Part shown: piece by piece, positions 43,822 through 55,461 of the stretch
Layout: each line of letters starts with the position of its first letter
How positions within the stretch are numbered: the first letter of the stretch is position 1
Source of the DNA: Iris pallida
Lineage: Eukaryota; Streptophyta; Magnoliopsida; Asparagales; Iridaceae
Assembly (NCBI GenBank): GCA_029216955.1
Contig: JANAVB010009599.1
Coordinates: 2,745,240-2,809,239 of the forward strand
Length of the DNA stretch: 64,000 nt
Direction: 5' to 3'
The notes under the pieces: model-generated
Told to the model about the DNA's origin: nothing
What the model saw: only the letters and a program-made list of their open reading frames with translations
Databases searched by the model: none
Translations under genes and position numbers: made by a program

Positions 43822-45757
43822 TGTAGTGCCCCGACCCGCAAGATGTCTTATGATGGATGGTTGGTTCGATGAAGCCTTGTTGGACTTGGGATTATTCGAA
43901 GGATCGCTTAGAAGACTATGCGATCGAGGCAGGAATCATCCTATGAATGTGAGTAGTGTTGAACCCTTCTAAGATCCTTTAGCTTCACGCTTAAAATAAG
44001 GATGAGTATGCTATGTTCTTGTTGAGTTGTTCTATAACACCTTGCATGGAATTCGGAAAGATAATGAAAGATAATAATCACCTGAACGTTAACTGTTGTG
44101 GCTAGATGAATTGTATGCTTGTACACTGTTGCGATGAATTACATGACAGGTGAAGGCAAAGTCCCAAATACTTGGGCGGTAAGTATATCGAGCTTTAGCT
44201 CAATGAATAGTTGGCAAAACAGATGTTAAGACCCAAGAACTGGACAGTGAGTATGCTTGCTTTGCATTCGAATGAATGTATGCTAAACAGATGCTAAGTC
44301 CCAGGAATTGGGCGGTGAGTACATTGAGTTGGTTGGAAAGATATGGCAAGGCATTTGGGTAACAACATTCTATTATCCCGTCGCCGATGTAGAATGTTGA
44401 TTACGCTAAGACCCTAGATGGACAGATGATAATATGAGCGTTGGCTCAAGACAAGATGGCTAGATGGTAATATGAATGAGAATGATGGTTTTGCTTAGTT
44501 TTCCTTATCATGCATTATATGTTTTCTTCTTAGATAAGTTGCATATAGTTGCATGGTCATGGACAACTTGTCGCGACAAGGTTTCGTTCCTCGAACGGTA
44601 TTCCTGGGCCATGGAACCCGGTTCGTCCTAGGAGAACAAGGATGGTGTCAATGTACTGACATCGGGATTACAGGACTTGCAGTGGGGGTTTGCTACCGCC
44701 CACTGAAAGGACGCTGAAATCCCTGGGTGCTGAAGTAGTAGCACGGTGTTTCGAAAACCTCCCATGGATTCGCACCCCATTTGGAGTTAGCCGTTCACCA
44801 GGAAGACGGTCCAGGATGGCGTGTCGCCAGTGACCTTCATATAGATAGGTCCAGTGCTAATGATGTCTTACGCAGGCAGAGTAAGTTATTACTCAAATAC
44901 AAGGAAGGATGTCGGCTGTTGGTAAGAATCACCTTAACGGTGATATTCATATTGAATCATGATATTGTTCCTAACAATATCTTGTGCAGGCAGAGTAAGT
45001 ATTATAAATGTACAGGGATGGCTACATGACCGTGGGTAAGAATCACCAAAGGGTGATAACTGCATGCTTTAAATTATGTTGGCTATGAGATTTGCATTCT
45101 TTACTTCTTGTCGGCTATAACATGAAATTGACCCTAAGGCAACAAGAAAGACCACTGTTAATAATGTGCTATAACATGATTACTTAGTGTTGTCTTCTTA
45201 GGTGAGTTGGACCAGCACCGCTCGCCAGTACATTGATGATGTACTGACCCACGTCGTGGGCAATATTACAGGTGTTTGCTTGGGGGAAATCCTGTGAATC
45301 AGTGCTTGGCATCGATGAATCGGATGGGTGTGCAGAAGCTCTTCTTCCAAGATGATGTCTTCTGCTATATGGGACATAATGTATGGAACAGAGGAACTCA
45401 GTTGTACCAGTGAGATTGTAGCCATATTGGCAAGTTCATGTAAAGAAGTCGGTATATTCAGTTGTAGCCTAAAGGGCAAGTGTATACATTCAGTTGGCTA
45501 TTCAAGAGTCTTGTAATCAAATGTAAACTCTGTATTCCGCTGCAAGTCTTGTAATCCATTTTGATTATCAATAAAGAGATACATTTCTTCATAAATTGTG
45601 TGACTTCAATTTTATCTGCTTGGTTCTGCTGCGTTGTCGATGTCTTCTGAGAATTACCAGGAACTGTAATGGTTTTGCCTTGTACAAGTAAAATCTAGAC
45701 TTGTATGGCATCACGCCCAGTGGCTAGTTTTCGATCCTCCGGGATCGAGGCGTGACA
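43822..45757 (+). repeat. Element 7 5' LTR (1936 bp)
   Basis: Contains repeated phrases 'AAGNCCCANNANNTGGGCGGTRAGTA' (about 44160-44325, three units) and two copies of CAGGCAGAGTAAGT (44874-44887, 44988-45001), all resembling splice sites. Poly(A) signal AATAAA is at 45570-45575. Short frames here are not genes. Confidence 0.94.
45570..45575 (+). terminator. Poly(A) signal AATAAA in element 7 LTR
   Basis: TATCAATAAAGAGATAC. The matching site in the 3' LTR is 51153-51158. Both correspond to the TATCAATAAAGAG of element 1. Confidence 0.6.
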
Positions 45758-45760
45758 TAA

Positions 45761-45772
45761 TGGTATCAGAGC
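45761..45772 (+). other. Primer-binding site, initiator tRNA-Met (element 7)
   Basis: TGGTATCAGAGC lies three bases after the LTR end. Confidence 0.93.
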
Positions 45773-45830
45773 ACGGCTTTACGTCCTTGGATTCTTATTC
45801 GATTTGTTTCAAATCAATGTTGTTACTAAG

Positions 45831-46009
45831 ATGATTCGAAGCTGCTTCCGCGATGATTCAAAGTTGCTTCCGCGATTATTCAAAAGTTGCTTCCGTGGTG
45901 AATCAAAGTTGCTTCCGCGAATACTCAAAGTTGCTTCCGCGATGAAATCAAAGTTGCCTCTATGATGATTCATAGTGCTTCTGCGATTGTTCTGTATTGC
46001 TTCCAAACT
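45831..46009. repeat. Tandem repeat of about 22-24 bp in element 7 leader
   Basis: About seven units of ATTCAAAGTTGCTTCCGCG or variants lie just downstream of the PBS. The array is AT/GC alternating and codes for nothing recognisable. Confidence 0.85.
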
Positions 46010-49000
46010 ATTCTAAGTTGTTCCCTTGACTGAAAGTTCGTTGATCATTCTAACCTCTCACTGGGTGTTCCATACAATAAGTCTAAATATGTGGGCTGTG
46101 ATATGTGTGCTTGTTGAATTTCTAAAAGATACTAAAAAGAATAACAATGATGCGATGTGATAATAAGTTTGTGATAGATGCTGGATGTCTTATGTGTAGG
46201 ATTCTTGAGATCGATTGTTATGCAGTAGTCGACCGTGGGTGATGGCTTAGTATGTTGGAACAGAATGTGCATGGATTTCAGTGAATAGGAATCGATAGAA
46301 TCATGAGTCGGTATTTGTGGTCAGCATAACCACTGCGGGATGGATTGTCCATATTGGATGTTGGTTTGATGCGAGGAAATATTGTGTTAGAATGGCTTGA
46401 GCTCTGGGTGGTATATTACATATACCCTCGTCGTGATAAGATGTCCCTTGACCCTTGTGTTTATGATTTTGTAATTGCTTTACCTATAAGGTATTGGGTG
46501 GTATCGAATCGTAGCTGAGCTTACGATTGATACATGTCGGCTAGGCGTGTCCCTTGATGATTAAGTTTGGATGACCCGTTGTGAGATTTTGATGCGTTCG
46601 TATGAACCATCGCTAGACCTTGTCGGTTAGCATTATGTTGGGTAATAAGAGAATTAAGAATATGAAATGAATGCCTTGGTTGGGAAGAAAACAAATTTCA
46701 GATTCAGGCGAAGACTTGAATCAGTTGGGTAAGGAGGATGGTAGGCTTAGTAACGATAGTATGGTGTTGCTATCGAATGATTTTACGAGAATAGCTATGG
46801 ACCGAATTTTGAACAATGTTGGAATTGAGTGAAAGAAATTGCATGTTGGATATCGACAGAATTGATGGTAATGTTAGGCTCTTATCGGGATGTACGAATG
46901 ATTTAGATGATGCAGAGAGAGTTGCATCAACGACCGAAAAGATTGAAAGTGGGCTTGAGAGAATTTAATGTGTTCCGAATTAACAAGTTATGATCCTTGA
47001 CTATTTTGAGGCATAGAAAATGAGTACTTGTCCCTTAATGCATAAAAGAGTAGATGTCCCTTATGAGAGTCGAATGGCTGGGATACAAATAAGTATCGAG
47101 GTGTAGCGAGACGTAATAGACCCTGTCGGTTGATGATGTTGTCGCATGAATAGCAAGCTTGGTGGAATATAGAATTGTTGGATTATAACTTAGCTAATGA
47201 GTTATGTTATATCCACTAAGATGACCAATATATGAATGCTAGATGATTGGTGCTATAGAGATTGGATCGGTGCATGAATAATAAAATCTTCTTATGGAAT
47301 CACAAGGTGATGATGTAAAACGAATATTGATGGTTAACGTGAATTGCTAAGAGATGACCGTGTTGGTGCTAGAAAATTTATAAATGATGCCTCGGAAGAA
47401 ATACAATTTTATAGTTGCCTATGTTATGGGTTAAGGAGTATGGACCGTATCGATGATCTAAGAATATGAGAAACGATTATGTCGCAAAGAGACCGTAGGA
47501 AAGAGATCATAAGTGATAACTATTGAGATAGCAATGTCCGATGATGACTCGTGATAGTTGACCCGATTGAATAGACATTTGAGTATGATATGAGAATACA
47601 AGTCGGATTGAACAAGTAATGCTATGTCTATGCAAATGGAAATTAAAAAGTTGGATATTCGATTGAGGAGTTTTATATGATAGCTCTGGATTGACCTATA
47701 AGAATTGTTGGATAGAATTGTCGGATGGATTTGGTCGGTTACGGGTAAGTCTAGAATGAGACTTCATTGGGTATGACCCGAGTATGAGTACGGGTAGAAA
47801 GACTTGACTCTAGATTGTCGGTTGGTTGCGTAGATTGTCGGTTGGTTGCCTAGAATGTTGGTTGGTTGCCTAGAGTGTTGGTTGGTTGCCTAGATTGTCG
47901 GCTGGTTGCCTAGAGTGTCGGTCAGTTGCCTAGAATGTCGGTTGGTTGCTTAAGTTTCAGATTGGTTGGCTATGTTCTTTAGTTGTCCATGTTGGAAATA
48001 AGTTCATAAGATTGGGGTGGTGTCCCATGTCCCTAAGTTGGTCAGACCATAGAGTTGCCCTATGATGAGAATTGGTTGCCTCTAAGATAAGAGATAAGTA
48101 TGTCCCTGATAGCTATCCATCTCATATGTGTTAGCTGAATGTCTGGTTTAGCTTAGATTAGCTGACCGTAGAGACTTGACTGTATGCTAAGTTGACTGTT
48201 GGAAAACCGTAGGATGTCCCTATTGATGTTGCGTGAGTATAGTCGGAATGAGTAAGATGTGTTGGAAGGTAGGCTTCGGAATAGAATGGATATTGGGAAA
48301 ATTTGATGTTATAATATTGGATGGGATGAGGATCATGTTGGTTTCGAAATTCGGTTGCCTTTGTTAGAATACTGGAAATTGCTAAAGCTGGTTGGATTTG
48401 GTTGATTGATATTGAGCCGCGTAAAATAGATGGTAGTGCCTTAAGATAGTTGGAATAATTTCATTGATCGTATCAAAATCGAGGATAAGTGTAACGACGG
48501 AATGGGATAGTACATGTAGCCGAGATCGGCTAGAGCGAATGTGAATAGGAATGACCCTCGGGATTAATATTATTGGATATAAGAGTTGCCTATACGAGAG
48601 GATAATATATTGGCTTGATCAATATGAGAAAATGTTGGAGTACAGCGAGAAATGTTGCTAGAGTGGAATGGTGATACAATTTAGAATAATGGTACAATTT
48701 GATGGATGGATCGTGATCGAGAAAGTTACGAGTTGCAAACAAAGTGTATGGATGCGAGCGATGACGAGTACAAGATTTGACCGATGAGCATCGGGGTATC
48801 GAAATAAAATGTGGCAATATGATTTATCAACTTTGGTGGCATGGATGACAATGAACTTGAAAGGAATACTTGATACATCTAAGTCGGAATATTTTGGAAA
48901 TTTTGGATCGGTTGAGGATAATTGCTTGAGTTGGAATTGGTAACATATGTTGTGTTATTAGTTGGTTGGATATTGAATGAACAAGTGGGATTATACGAGA

Positions 49001-49367
49001 TGCTCAAAGAGAATTACTGATGTTCGGAAGAGAAATTACACCGTAGCTCGTTCGTCTTCTCTATCGCTGAACTTGGCTGAAGTGCATGTATTTCGGGGAC
49101 GCCTAAATATGTGTATGATTCCAACTAAGTGGTATGCTGAATTCAAATGAAGCCACGGGAAGGATTATCATGTGCTAAGGATTTGTACGAGTGTTGGAGG
49201 AAAGATCAAAGATGGTAAACTATGTTGAATCAATTGGGATGCTGTAACGAGACGGTACATTACTTGAAATCAATCGAGAGAGTGCGGAGAAATATTAAAT
49301 GGTGCAAGTTGATCATTGAGAAGTTTCATTAAAAGTTGATTGAAGTTTTGGGAATGAGTTTTGTTTT
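46010..49367 (+). other. Element 7 interior (non-coding)
   Basis: About 3.4 kb with no frame over about 75 residues on either strand and no gag or pol motif. Purine-rich (G+A) on the plus strand. It contains the 20-bp tandem array at 47811-47950. Confidence 0.75.
47811..47950. repeat. Tandem repeat, 20 bp x 7
   Basis: Seven units of TAGATTGTCGGTTGGTTGCC with one to four changes each, in exact 20-base steps. Confidence 0.92.
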
Positions 49368-49405
49368 AAGTTTCGAGGACGAAACTTTTTCTGGGTGGTA
49401 TATAT
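49368..49405 (+). other. 3' hairpin and polypurine-like tract, element 7
   Basis: AAGTTTCG-AGGA-CGAAACTT is an 8-bp stem with an AGGA loop. It is followed by TTTCTGGGTGGTATATAT and the LTR start. Confidence 0.75.
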
Positions 49406-51339
49406 TGTAGTGCCCCGACCCGCAAGATGCCTTATGATGGATGGTTGGTTCGATGAAGCCTTGTTGGACTTGGGATTATTCGAAGGATCGCTTGGAAGAC
49501 TATGCGATCGAGGCGGAAATCATCCTATGAATGTGAGTAGTGTTGAACCCTTCTAAGATCCTTTAGCTTCACGCTTAAAATAAGGATGAGTATGCTATAT
49601 TCTTGTTGAGTTGTTCTATAACACCTTGCATGGAATTCGGAAAGATAATGAAAGATAATAATCACTTGAACGTTAACTGTTGTGGCTAGATGAATTGTAT
49701 GCTTGTACGCTGTTGCGATGAATTACATGACAGGTGAAGGCAAAGTCCCAAATACTTGGGCGGTAAGTATATCGAGCTTTGGCTCAATGAATAGTTGGCA
49801 AAACAGATGTTAAGACCCAAGAACTGGGCAGTGAGTATGCTTACTTTGCATTCGAATGAATGTATGCTAAACAGATGCTAAGTCCCAGGAATTGGGCGGT
49901 GAGTACATTGAGTTGGTTGGAAAGATATGGCAAGGCATTTGGGTATCAACATTCTATTATCCCGTCGCCGATGTAGAATGTTGATTACGCTAAGACCCTA
50001 GATGGACAGATGATAATATGAGCGTTGGCTCAAGACAAGATGGCTAGATGGCAATATGAATGAGAATGATGGTTTTGCTTAGTTTTCCTTATCATGCATT
50101 ATATGTTTTCTTCTTAGATAAGTTGCATATAGTTGCATGGTCATGGACAACTTGTCGACAAGGTTTCGTTTCTCGAACGGTATTCCTGGACCATGGAACC
50201 CGGTTTGTCCTAGGGGGAACAAGGATGGTATCGATGTACTGACATCGGGATTGCAGGACTTGCAGTGGGGGTTTGCTACCGCCCACTGAAAGGATGCTGA
50301 AATCCCTGGGTGCTGAAGTAGTAGCACGGTGTTTCAGAAACCTCCCATGGATTCGCACCCCATTTGGAGTTAGCCGTTCACCAGGAAGACGGTCCAGGAT
50401 GGCGTGTCGCCAGTGACCTTCATATAGATAGGTCCAGTGCTAATGATGTCTTATGCAGGCAGAGTAAGTTATTACTCAAATACAGGGAAGGATGTCGGCT
50501 GTTGGTAAGAATCACCTTAATGGTGATATTCATATTGAATCATGATATTGTTTCTAACAATGTCTTGTGCAGGCAGAGTAAGTATTATAAATGTACAGGG
50601 ATGGCTATATGACCGTGGGTAAGAATCACCAAAGGGTGATAACTGCATGCTTTAAATTATGTTGGCTATGAGATTTGCATGCTTTACTTCTTGTCGGCTA
50701 TAACATGAAATTGACCCTAAGGCAACAAGAAAGACCACTGTTAATAATGTGCTATAACATGATTACTTAGTGTTGTCTTCTTAGGTGAGTTGGACCAGCA
50801 CCGCTCGCCAGTACATTGATGATGTACTGACCTACGTTGTGGACAATATTACAGGTGTTTGCTTGGGGGAAATCCTGTGAATCAGTGCTTGGCATCGATA
50901 AATCGGATGGGCGTGCAGAAGCTCTTCTTCCAAGACGATATCTTCTGCTATACGGGACATAATGTATGGAACAGAGGAACTCAGTTGTACCAATGAGATT
51001 GTAGCCATATTGGCAAGTTCATGTAAAGAAGTCGGTATATTCAGTTGTAGCCTAAAGGGCAAGTGTATACATTCAGTTGGCTATTCAAGAGTCTTATAAT
51101 CAAATGTAAACTCTGTATTCCGCTGCAAGTCTTGTAATCTATTTTGATTATCAATAAAGAGATACATTTTTTCATAAATTGTGTGACTTCAATTTATCTG
51201 CTTGGTTCTGCTGCGTTGTCGATGTCTTCTGAGAATTACCAGGAACTGTAATGGTTTTGCCTTGTACAAGTAAAATCTAGACTTGTACGGCATCACGCCC
51301 AGTGGCTAGTTTTCGATCCTCCGAGATCGGGACGTGACA
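49406..51339 (+). repeat. Element 7 3' LTR (1934 bp)
   Basis: Collinear with 43822-45757 with few substitutions and a few single-base indels. It has the same CAGGCAGAGTAAGT pair and poly(A) signal (51153-51158). Confidence 0.95.
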
Positions 51340-53090
51340 TAAGAGAACAAACACCTCTGTTATTATGGATGCTTGTGCTCTTAACCCGGATATAATAACG
51401 GACATGTATATGCAGTGTGCATTATTTTGACTCATAAAAGAGTGAGATTCATTATGTATCAACAACCTCTATGAATTGGGTAATAACATTGTATGTATGA
51501 TGCGATGTTGATTATAAATAGAATCCATGTCCCGATACATCGGGTTGATGATGTCCCCTTAAGGAGCTCATAAGGATTGTCATGTAAACCCTGTAGGTGG
51601 ATTATATCCGACATGACAAATAAAGTTGAGCGGTACTACTTAAGGATAAAAGATGTCAAATCAATATAGTTGTCAGTAACTTAATTTGATCGACGGACAT
51701 ACGATATCTTAACATGGGGAGCCAAACGAGCATATAATAAAAGGAGCCCACAAACATAATTTGGGATTAGGAAGGTAGTGCAACAATAGCTCATTTGTGG
51801 ACCGAGCTATTGTTAATGGGCCTGGATTGTGTGTTCGGGCTGAACACGGGATATCCAGATCCGTTAGAAGGCCTAACCCTAATTTTTCCTCATGGTCCCT
51901 GTCGTAGCCTATATATATCCTCTATTTTCTGGCCGCCACATTACCGATCAGAAATCTGAAACTTTCTCTAAATTCGTGATTCACGTAAGGAGAGAAAGAG
52001 AGGGCTGCCAAGGAGAAGAAAAGGTTGGGAGATCGTCGCCCACACGACGTCCAACTCGATGAAGGAATACGTGTAGAAGATCTTGGGGTCGTCCGTTCGA
52101 GATTGCCAGGAATTACTTGTCTCCTCTCCGCCGCAGGTATAATTCGTGAACGCTAGTTTCCGCCTATGAAGGGTTAGAACACGTATTAGATCTGTTTAAC
52201 TTTCTATCGATCAATACGCACACCAAAGGAAGGGTCCTGGGAATCCCCAGTTCCATCACCCGGAACCCAATTTCTGGGAGAAACTTGTCGATGCACGCAA
52301 GTTTTAATTTCCCGATGGATCGTCCCTTGAGAGTTTCAAGGATGATTTGTGTACTCCCAACACACGTCCATGCAAGTTACTTGCTAAATTTCTTAACCCA
52401 TATTTCTACGAACTTCATCGTATCATCTTCTCCACGATCTTGCCCAAAGTAGGATCGACTGATGAAGTTTCTTATTTTGAGATCTCTGCACTTTATCATC
52501 TTCACTTCCATGTCCCGTTTAACCTTTCGTGTACTATGATGGACTAGATGATTATTGCACGGAAGAGGCCTCGATCATTGGTCTATGCTCTTTACTTGTC
52601 AATGGTCTTTCGTACGTTCAATGTTCCTCTTGATGAGTGCCAGTTCCTTCCAGCCCCTGCCTATCTGTCTAAGGCAAGGAAGCTTCACGCAGCTGTCGAG
52701 TCTCCTTCTGAGTCTGAGCATTCCGGGTCTGATGCTCAGGCTGATGCACCTGCTCTTGGGCAACCTGCGCCCGAACCACCTACTACTCTCGAGTCTATCC
52801 AGACCATGCTACACGATCATTTCATATTGGAGGACGATCGCTGGACCCAGCTCAATTATCGTACCACTTTTTAGATGAGTACCATCAGCAACTCATTACA
52901 TGACATTCGGTACTCCATGTCTCGGCATCCTACTATACCCTTTCCTATGGAGCGGGATCCATCTCGTACCGGTTACCGTATCGACGACCCTTGGGTTATG
53001 CGATATCTGGATCCGGATGCAACTTTTTTGGATCCTCGTCGTTCTGATACTGATCCATCTGACACCGCTGGACCATCTCATGCTCCATGA

Positions 53091-53569
53091 TGGATGTGGT
53101 TTCGTACCTGCTGCTGCTACTGCTGATGATCTTTTAGTTTTATGCATTATAGAATTATGCTTATTTAGCTTGATTTTCTTGTATGAGTACATTTTCAGTT
53201 TCTGTGGATCTTTAGATTTTATCTGCATTTATTCTATTATTATTGTGTACTTGCTAGTTAATCTTTTATACAGTTTTCTGCCTGTCTATGTTGTGTTCAT
53301 TTTGATAAATGCCAAAAAGGGGAAGATCTATTTGATATTCTATTTGATATTCAATTTCTATCATATTGTGTGATATCTATGTTTTAGAGGAGATACTGTA
53401 TATCAGGATAAGGCATTTTGGTCTACGGGAAAGCTATGTTTATGGGGAAGTTATGATTACGGGAAAGCTACTGCATTCTATGCTTGTCTACCCCTTTTTC
53501 AACTTATGTCCAGGTATGAACATTGAATATACAAATATTATTTTTGTCAATTATCAATATGGGAGAGAT
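53091..53569 (+). other. Element 5 3' untranslated region with purine tracts
   Basis: After the extra ORF, 'GCCAAAAAGGGGAAGATC' at about 53312 resembles the internal purine tract seen in SIRE-type elements, and AATATGGGAGAGAT ends directly at the LTR (polypurine tract). Small T-rich frames here do not look coding. Confidence 0.7.
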
Positions 53570-54481
53570 TGTTGACCCAAATTGGATCACAGTCAACCAA
53601 ATATTGACAAATTGACAATATGGTACTTGTCATAATTAAATATGACACATCAAGACAAAACTCAGTGCAAGACAGACGTCGTCTCTCTCCTGCAGCGTAC
53701 TCATTTTCAGAGTCTGTACTATTTTAGGTTTATTGAGTCTAGCTAAATGTAAACTGAGTAGCACTGGGTATTCTTGGCTTAAACCTTTATTCCCAAACAA
53801 ACCCAAAGCTCCACCAAAAGCCAAACTAGCCCACAAAGCCCATTTGAACATTCTGTCCTATGGAGACAGAGTTCGAGCCGAACTCTGCCCCCTGATTTTC
53901 AGTACCCTAATTTTTAGGGTTTGCTGTATGCTAGTTGTCCAACGGCCAAAAATTTGAATTCATGACATAGAATTCTTGCCGAATTCTGCCTATCCCAACT
54001 AGTATAAATAGGCCTTGAATTCTCTCATTTTTAATCATCCAATTATCTCTAGCTTCTTCTCTTCTCTACAAGCCTTAACCTTCTCATCTACTAGCCACCA
54101 GCTTCCTATGCCTGAAAGTGCTTAGTGCTATTCAGTTAGAAGTTTGTGCAGGAGTCAAGAAAGTCGCTTGAAAAATTCCAAGCTTCGCCACAACCATCTT
54201 TGTAAGAAGTTGACGTGCTCTTCTGAAGAAAAGGCACGGGGTGTAACTACTATTTCACAAATAGTGGATTTAATCCTGAGCTAGAGTTCTCAGGCCTGGA
54301 CTAGTCCTCCACGAGAAAAATTAGGTTAAAAATGACTGTGTTTGCGTATGCTCTCTTGATCTTTTTATTTCCGTATTTACAACTCTGATTATTTATTGTT
54401 GGTGAAAAGAGTTATTTTTAGTTGGTCATTATTGTTATAAACTCTATTCACCCCCCTCTAGAGGTACCTATCTGTTCTTCA
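53570..54481 (+). repeat. Element 5 3' LTR (912 bp)
   Basis: Matches 35016-35961 but has one, not two, AGAGTTC palindromes near 53868-53886, accounting for most of the length difference. The TATA box TATAAATA is at 54003-54010 and intact. Confidence 0.95.
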
Positions 54482-54550
54482 CCCTATACTTCTCTTATAT
54501 AACTCCTCTCTCCTTCTTCCATTTTTTTCTACATCTCCACTTCCTCCACT

Positions 54551-55126
54551 ATGGCTCATGCAAAATGCCCACGCTCTTCTTCCCCCTACAACCCTTTCAT
54601 GCTATCACCTCTACCCAACGACACTTATGATCAAAAGATTTTCAAATCCAGCGCCGCCGTCGACGCTTGGTTCTATTCCTCCCACAATCACGCCGTGTCC
54701 GAAGGGAGGCCAATCAACTTCAACATCCTTTCCGACCGTCTATCTCCTTTTTGGACTGCAGGACTCGCCACACTCATCGGCCGTCAGGTTCCAATTTATC
54801 AGGTTGCAGTGTGCATGTTCAACTGCAACCTCGTCCCTGATATTGCAAATAATGCTATCGAGACCCTCGTCAATGATCGCCACTTCCTTCTCACGGCCAG
54901 GGACATTACTGAAATCTTGGAAATTCGAAATCGGGGAGAGGCCCTTCCTACCTTCGTGGGAGTCCAACCATCTCCAACTATTTCCTTCGACGAGTTTTAC
55001 GGCATCATTCCTAAAGGGCCAAACTCGCCTCAAATTCCAACTCTGTCGAAGAAACTTGAGCCCTTTTACTATGAGCTCCATCGCACCGTATGCTACTCGC
55101 TTACTCCTGTCACCACCACTTTCTAG
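54551..55126 (+). pseudogene. Copia B extra 3' ORF (191 residues, probably truncated)
   Basis: The frame starts MAHAKCPRSSSPYNPF and is intact for 191 residues. 'LEPFYYELHR' matches 'LNPYFYELHR' of the element 5 extra ORF, where another 200 or so residues follow, so this copy is cut short at the stop at 55124-55126. No signal peptide or membrane helix is seen. The N-terminal helical part ('VAVCMFNCNLV', 'FLLTARDITEILEI') resembles putative plant transposon proteins. It belongs with the RNase H remnant at 34117-34532, separated by element 5. Confidence 0.7.
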
Positions 55127-55461
55127 AATAATAGTATTTTGGTAGTTTGTAATTTTTTTTGATTATTTTAAATATCTTTAATTAATGATTGTGTTAGTGT
55201 CATAATTGGTAAAACCTTAGAACCACATTGCTTAGATATTAGACATGACCAAGAAACCTACATAGTGAGATTAGACAACCTTAGATTCATTCTATTTTAG
55301 TTAGTTATCTTCAAATCTAACTAAGGAATTAATTAGAGATGACTAAAACCTTAAGTTAGAATGAGCCTTTTCTTAAAGGGCCTTACATGACAAGTTAGGA
55401 AGGCCCTTAAGCTTTGGACCCAAAACCAAACCCTAGCCCAACCTACATGTGGCTGGCCACG
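55127..55461. other. Sequence between Copia B and element 8
   Basis: 335 bp, AT-rich, no gene, no match to other parts of the window. It may be Copia B remnant or older sequence. The last five bases, CCACG (55457-55461), would be element 8's target duplication. Confidence 0.5.

Larger units (their letters stand above)
43822..51339 (+). mobile_element. Element 7: non-coding LTR retrotransposon related to element 1
   Basis: Target duplication TAAGA (43817-43821, 51340-51344). The LTRs are 1936 and 1934 bp, TGTAGTGCCCCGACCCGC ... GTGACA. The interior is 3648 bp, with an initiator tRNA-Met PBS, tandem repeats and no coding frame. The leader after the PBS and the AATTGACCCTAAGGCAA segment in the LTR are shared with element 1. 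It is non-autonomous. Confidence 0.95.
43466..52258 (+). mobile_element. Solo LTR, family 6, copy b (1270 bp without element 7)
   Basis: Same termini as copy a and flanked by CCCGG (43461-43465, 52259-52263). It is split at 43822-51339 by element 7. With that and one TAAGA removed it is 1270 bp, against 1269 for copy a. Confidence 0.92.
43037..53090 (+). pseudogene. Element 5 extra 3' ORF (split by solo LTR 6b and element 7)
   Basis: ATG at 43037 starts MAPRLFNRGKRAK. The frame region runs to 43465, where solo LTR 6b inserts, and homologous coding resumes at 52263. Segments 52347-52547, 52548-52874 and 52875-53090 hold 'NPYFYELHRI', an Ala/Pro/Glu-rich stretch and a C-terminal part. The Copia B ORF at 54551 shares 'FYYELHR'. 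The helical layout near 'FDDFELAKYLEIP' resembles putative plant transposon proteins more than a clear envelope, and I see no transmembrane helix. SIRE ORFs at this position are often called env-like; the function is unproven. Confidence 0.65.
35016..54481 (+). mobile_element. Element 5: SIRE-like Ty1/copia retrotransposon, decayed, with nested insertions
   Basis: Target duplication CCCTA (35011-35015, 54482-54486). The LTRs are 946 and 912 bp, starting TGTTGACCCAAA and ending GTTCTTCA. Order: LTR, PBS, gag, protease, integrase, RT, RNase H, spacer, extra ORF, purine tract (GGGAGAGAT), LTR. An extra ORF after pol is the mark of the SIRE/Maximus lineage. Two solo LTRs and element 7 have inserted, making about 19.5 kb in total. 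All ORFs are broken. Confidence 0.95.

Noticed and set aside
47811..47950. Short regular repeats considered as a CRISPR-like array
   Set aside because: The units are contiguous with no spacers, in a plant retrotransposon interior; it is a simple tandem repeat.
54551..55126. Host gene candidate (191-residue intact frame)
   Set aside because: It shares motifs and position with the extra 3' ORF of element 5 and follows Copia B pol sequence once element 5 is set aside, so it is a transposon ORF.
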